Shown: in pieces, positions 7,212 through 9,337 of the stretch
Numbering within the stretch: position 1 is the stretch's first letter
Layout: each line of letters opens with the position of its first letter
Origin: JACQCF01 sp043742785
GTDB lineage: Bacteria; Omnitrophota; Gorgyraeia; Zapsychrales; Fredricksoniimonadaceae
DNA: 9,337 bases
Direction of reading: 5' to 3'
Assembly (NCBI GenBank): GCA_043742785.1
Contig: JAYTXU010000053.1
Span: 1 to 9,337, forward strand
Translations under genes and position numbers: made by a program
The notes under the pieces: generated by a model
Told to the model about the DNA's origin: nothing
What the model saw: the letters and a program-made list of their open reading frames with translations, nothing else
Databases searched by the model: none

Positions 7212-7931
7212 TCAAAACTTTTTTGACCATCGCATGATAGCGCCATCAATAAAAGCTTTCAAATAATCCAACCATTGCTTAAAACTGGAATGAGATATTC
7301 CATGTAATCTTAGACGATAATTTATAGGTCTCTCTGTGATACTAAATCCTGATAAATACGCCTGGATAACAATCTCTATAGCAACACCTAACTGACCACG
7401 CTGTAGAACAATTTTCTCAATAATTTCCCGTCGAAATACTCTGAAATTTGAAGTTACATCTTTAATAGGAATTCCGATAGCTTGCCGGATTAACCAATTA
7501 AAAGTTTGACTCGCTAAGCAACGGATAAAACTTAATTGAGCCCGCCCCCCTTTAGTATAGCGTGATCCACAAACCATATCTGCTTCATCCAAACCTTGTA
7601 TGAGAATAGGGATATCTTTAGGATCATGGGAAAGGTCTCCGTCCATAGTGATAATAATTGTTCCTTTGGCTTGCTGAAACCCTTCACGCAAGGCGTATCC
7701 TGCCCCGGAAGAACTTTGTCGATAAATGGGACAAAGGGATAGATATTGTTTTCTCAATAATTCCAAGACCTCATAGGAATTATCTGTCCCCTGATCATTA
7801 ACCATTAAAATCTCATACCCTACGCCGAAAGATTTAAGAACAACATCTATTTGTTCAACTAAAATGGGAATGTTCCTGGATTCGTTGAAAACAGGAATTA
7901 TCACTGAATAAACAATAGGGGTAGAATTCAT
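7212..7931 (-). CDS. Soluble GT2 glycosyltransferase, polyprenyl-phosphate mannose synthase-like (DPM1 type)
   Basis: Protein of 239 residues, the size of single-domain DPM1-like enzymes without membrane helices. It shows YSVIIPVFNESRNI (8-21), the nucleotide-binding MVNDQGTDNS (43-52, with Asn45 where many relatives have Asp), the metal-binding MDGDLSHDP (96-104), GSRYTKGG (122-129) and the acceptor-side KDVTSNFRVFRRE (157-169). The expected reaction is transfer of a sugar, mannose by family precedent, from GDP- or another nucleotide sugar to polyprenyl phosphate at the inner membrane face. The C-terminal amphipathic stretch (about 215-239) may hold it to the membrane. Its ATG overlaps the TGA of the PMT-like gene in an ATGA arrangement. 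This strongly suggests coupled translation and that the two proteins are maker and user of the same lipid-linked sugar. Confidence 0.93.
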   Translation of the reverse strand: MNSTPIVYSVIIPVFNESRNIPILVEQIDVVLKSFGVGYEILMVNDQGTDNSYEVLELLRKQYLSLCPIYRQSSSGAGYALREGFQQAKGTIIITMDGDLSHDPKDIPILIQGLDEADMVCGSRYTKGGRAQLSFIRCLASQTFNWLIRQAIGIPIKDVTSNFRVFRREIIEKIVLQRGQLGVAIEIVIQAYLSGFSITERPINYRLRLHGISHSSFKQWLDYLKAFIDGAIMRWSKKF

Positions 7932-9220
7932 TTAAGAGCAGGTTGTTTAATTTTAAAAGTAGCAAGAGAAACAGGATGCCAGGATTTCAACCACAGATGA
8001 TTCTTGTAAGACGATTCACTTAAAGGCCTATTCGTCCATAAAGGATACCAGTACATAAACATGGCTACTGTAAAGAAGAGATAAATCAAAGCTAATATTT
8101 TTGTTATCTTTGAGGCGCTCAGCATATCGTAGACAACCTGCCCCAAAGCCATACATAAAAATGGCATCGCTGGATAGAAATAAAATGAATACTTTTGACG
8201 AGTTACAAAAATCCAAGGGAGAATCCAGTGGGAAATAAAACAAACAAGAATAAATCCGTAAAACCATTTTCTTTGTTTAACGAATTTTAAGAATACCACT
8301 AGCAACGCAAGGCATCCACCCCATACGACGGCGGGATTTCCAAGCGCGACAATGGCTTGAATAGATTTGATGCGCCAGCCAACTAATGAATTAAGAGTTC
8401 CCGTTTCCGACTGTAAAAATGTTATGGGATCGATCAGCAGCGGCCATGTCCAAAAGGGTGATTTTCTAAATTCTGGAATAGCTGAAAGCTGATGAAAAAA
8501 ATGATTTTGAATAGAAAATATAGACAGCCAGTTGTACCCTTTAATAAATGGAAAGATTAGAAATGTACTCAAATAAACTACGATAGCAACGCTGAAAGCC
8601 GTTATTGAATCACGTTGGCATTGATGTCTTAAAAGAGAATTGCTTTGACCCCAGATTTTATAAAAGAGAAGACACAATGGAAACAATGCAGCAAGAGCAA
8701 TCCACTTAGTGGCAACGCCTAACCCAAAGAATAAAGCAGACACAATTAAATAACGGGTTTTGTATCCATGACATAAACCTAAAGATAGTGTGTAAACAGA
8801 TAAGAGCATTGAAAAAAGCATAGGAGCCTCAAGCATAGCTATTCTTGAGAAAACCACATTGAGACCATCCATAGCGAATAAAAATGCACTCAAAAAACCA
8901 ATAAAAGAATTTCTTGTTAAAGTTTTAGAGATAAGAAAGATCAAAACAATACAACCAAAACCAGAAAGAAGTGAACTTAATCGCCAAACCCATGAATGAT
9001 CTCCCAATAAAAAAATACTAGAAGCAACGAGGATCTCTCCAAAAGGAGGATGAGTGTTTTCATAACCATTTAAATGTAAAATTTGACGGGCTGTATCAAC
9101 AACAAATGGTTCATCGCGATACATTGAGAACGGGGATTGAAAATGAAATCCATAAACTAAAAGATAAAGGATAAAAACAAGAACCCAACTAAAATTGTAG
9201 TATTTCTTTGAGATTAACAT
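7928..9220 (-). CDS. PMT-like GT-C glycosyltransferase (GT39-related)
   Basis: Protein of 430 residues with roughly ten membrane helices. Motifs of protein O-mannosyltransferase-like GT-C enzymes are clear: the acidic pair in YRDEP (D36, E37) in the first outer loop, NTHPPFGE (55-62), VWRLSSLLSG (78-87), FAMDGLNVVFSRIAMLEAP (115-133), TKWIAL (171-176), GNPAVVWGG (294-302) and LPWIFVTRQKYSFYFYPAMPF (334-354). D36/E37 are the likely catalytic acids facing outside. The enzyme should move a sugar from a polyprenyl-phosphate donor to a protein Ser/Thr or a glycan. The conserved HPP and GNP patches favour the protein-mannosylating branch, but this is not proof. The protein is shorter than typical eukaryotic PMTs and lacks a MIR domain, as in bacterial members. 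The ATG is nine bases after the previous stop, an in-frame TAG (9229-9227) rules out a longer form, and no Shine-Dalgarno site is visible, so re-initiation from the upstream gene is plausible. Confidence 0.88.
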   Translation of the reverse strand: MLISKKYYNFSWVLVFILYLLVYGFHFQSPFSMYRDEPFVVDTARQILHLNGYENTHPPFGEILVASSIFLLGDHSWVWRLSSLLSGFGCIVLIFLISKTLTRNSFIGFLSAFLFAMDGLNVVFSRIAMLEAPMLFSMLLSVYTLSLGLCHGYKTRYLIVSALFFGLGVATKWIALAALFPLCLLFYKIWGQSNSLLRHQCQRDSITAFSVAIVVYLSTFLIFPFIKGYNWLSIFSIQNHFFHQLSAIPEFRKSPFWTWPLLIDPITFLQSETGTLNSLVGWRIKSIQAIVALGNPAVVWGGCLALLVVFLKFVKQRKWFYGFILVCFISHWILPWIFVTRQKYSFYFYPAMPFLCMALGQVVYDMLSASKITKILALIYLFFTVAMFMYWYPLWTNRPLSESSYKNHLWLKSWHPVSLATFKIKQPALK

Positions 9221-9229
9221 AAGGAACTA

Positions 9230-9337
9230 CTATGTTGTGACAGTTGTGCTTCCCGTGGAAGGAGCACCCCAACAAGGATTACTGCCGCATATAAACGAAA
9301 CCGTTCCCGTGCCTGCGCCCTGATTAGAGGGACATGC
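9230..9337 (-). CDS. C-terminal end of a Gly/Ser/Thr-rich, Cys-containing protein, cut by window edge
   Basis: The last 35 codons of a minus-strand gene, ending in two consecutive in-frame TAG codons (9232-9230 and 9229-9227). The tail contains three cysteines (CPSNQ, FICGS, NPCWGAP) and finishes in the Ser/Thr-rich PSTGSTTVTT. The composition (Gly, Ser, Thr, paired Cys, no Lys/Arg/Asp/Glu in the visible part) is typical of exported, disulfide-bonded surface proteins such as pilins or repeat adhesins. No family can be named from 35 residues. The frame has coding-like composition, is visibly more GC-rich than the genes after it, and stops only nine bases before the PMT-like gene. It may be a protein secreted to the compartment in which the PMT-like and DsbA-like proteins work. 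Confidence 0.6.
   Translation of the reverse strand, partial: ACPSNQGAGTGTVSFICGSNPCWGAPSTGSTTVTT

Noticed and set aside
7776..7805. Asn45 in place of the usual Asp in the VDD motif of the DPM1-like enzyme, considered as a sign of inactivation
   Set aside because: The adjacent Asp and the metal-binding DGD motif are intact, and VND variants occur in active-looking GT2 proteins, so loss of function is not supported.
8028..8267. 79-codon minus-strand frame inside the PMT-like gene
   Set aside because: A second frame within a well supported membrane protein, without a ribosome site or conserved pattern.
1..9337. tRNA, rRNA, CRISPR repeats, insertion sequences
   Set aside because: No cloverleaf, regularly spaced repeat, transposase frame or terminal repeats were recognised on either strand by reading; a covariance-model scan was not possible.

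Overview
The window is an AT-rich stretch of bacterial DNA in which every supported gene lies on the minus strand, so the genes read from the right edge towards the left. TGA is used as a stop and TGG as Trp, so the standard bacterial code fits. Polyprenyl-phosphate sugar enzymes, GT-C membrane proteins, a SPASM radical SAM protein and an anchored DsbA-like protein suggest a diderm bacterium or an uncultured lineage with a large envelope-glycan repertoire. An Omnitrophota-like origin is my impression from protein style only and is weakly held.

Layout in reading order: (1) 9337-9230, the last 35 residues of a Gly/Ser/Thr-rich, Cys-containing, probably exported protein. (2) 9220-5306, a compact three-gene run: a PMT-like GT-C glycosyltransferase, a soluble DPM1-like GT2 enzyme overlapping it by 4 bases, and a DUF2079-type membrane protein. 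(3) 5230-4382, a membrane-anchored thioredoxin-fold (DsbA-like) protein with its own ribosome site. (4) 4308-3154, a solitary AAA_14/DUF4143 ATPase. It is more GC-rich than its neighbours and is preceded by a cluster of inverted repeats that overlaps a promoter placed so that the message could be leaderless. (5) 3045-1 (edge), a second glycan run: a membrane-anchored GtrB/ArnC-like GT2 enzyme, a radical SAM/SPASM protein overlapping it by 8 bases, and a truncated multi-pass GT-C-like membrane protein.

How the genes may work together: both glycan runs pair a cytoplasmic GT2 enzyme, expected to load a sugar onto a polyprenyl phosphate, with multi-pass proteins of the type that use such donors on the outer face of the membrane. 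The DsbA-like protein would act in the same compartment. The Ser/Thr/Gly-rich exported protein ending just upstream is a possible acceptor, but this is inference. The ATPase looks like an independent insertion between the two runs. I see no RNA genes, CRISPR arrays, insertion sequences or convincing intrinsic terminators. No gene-free gap exceeds about 110 bases.
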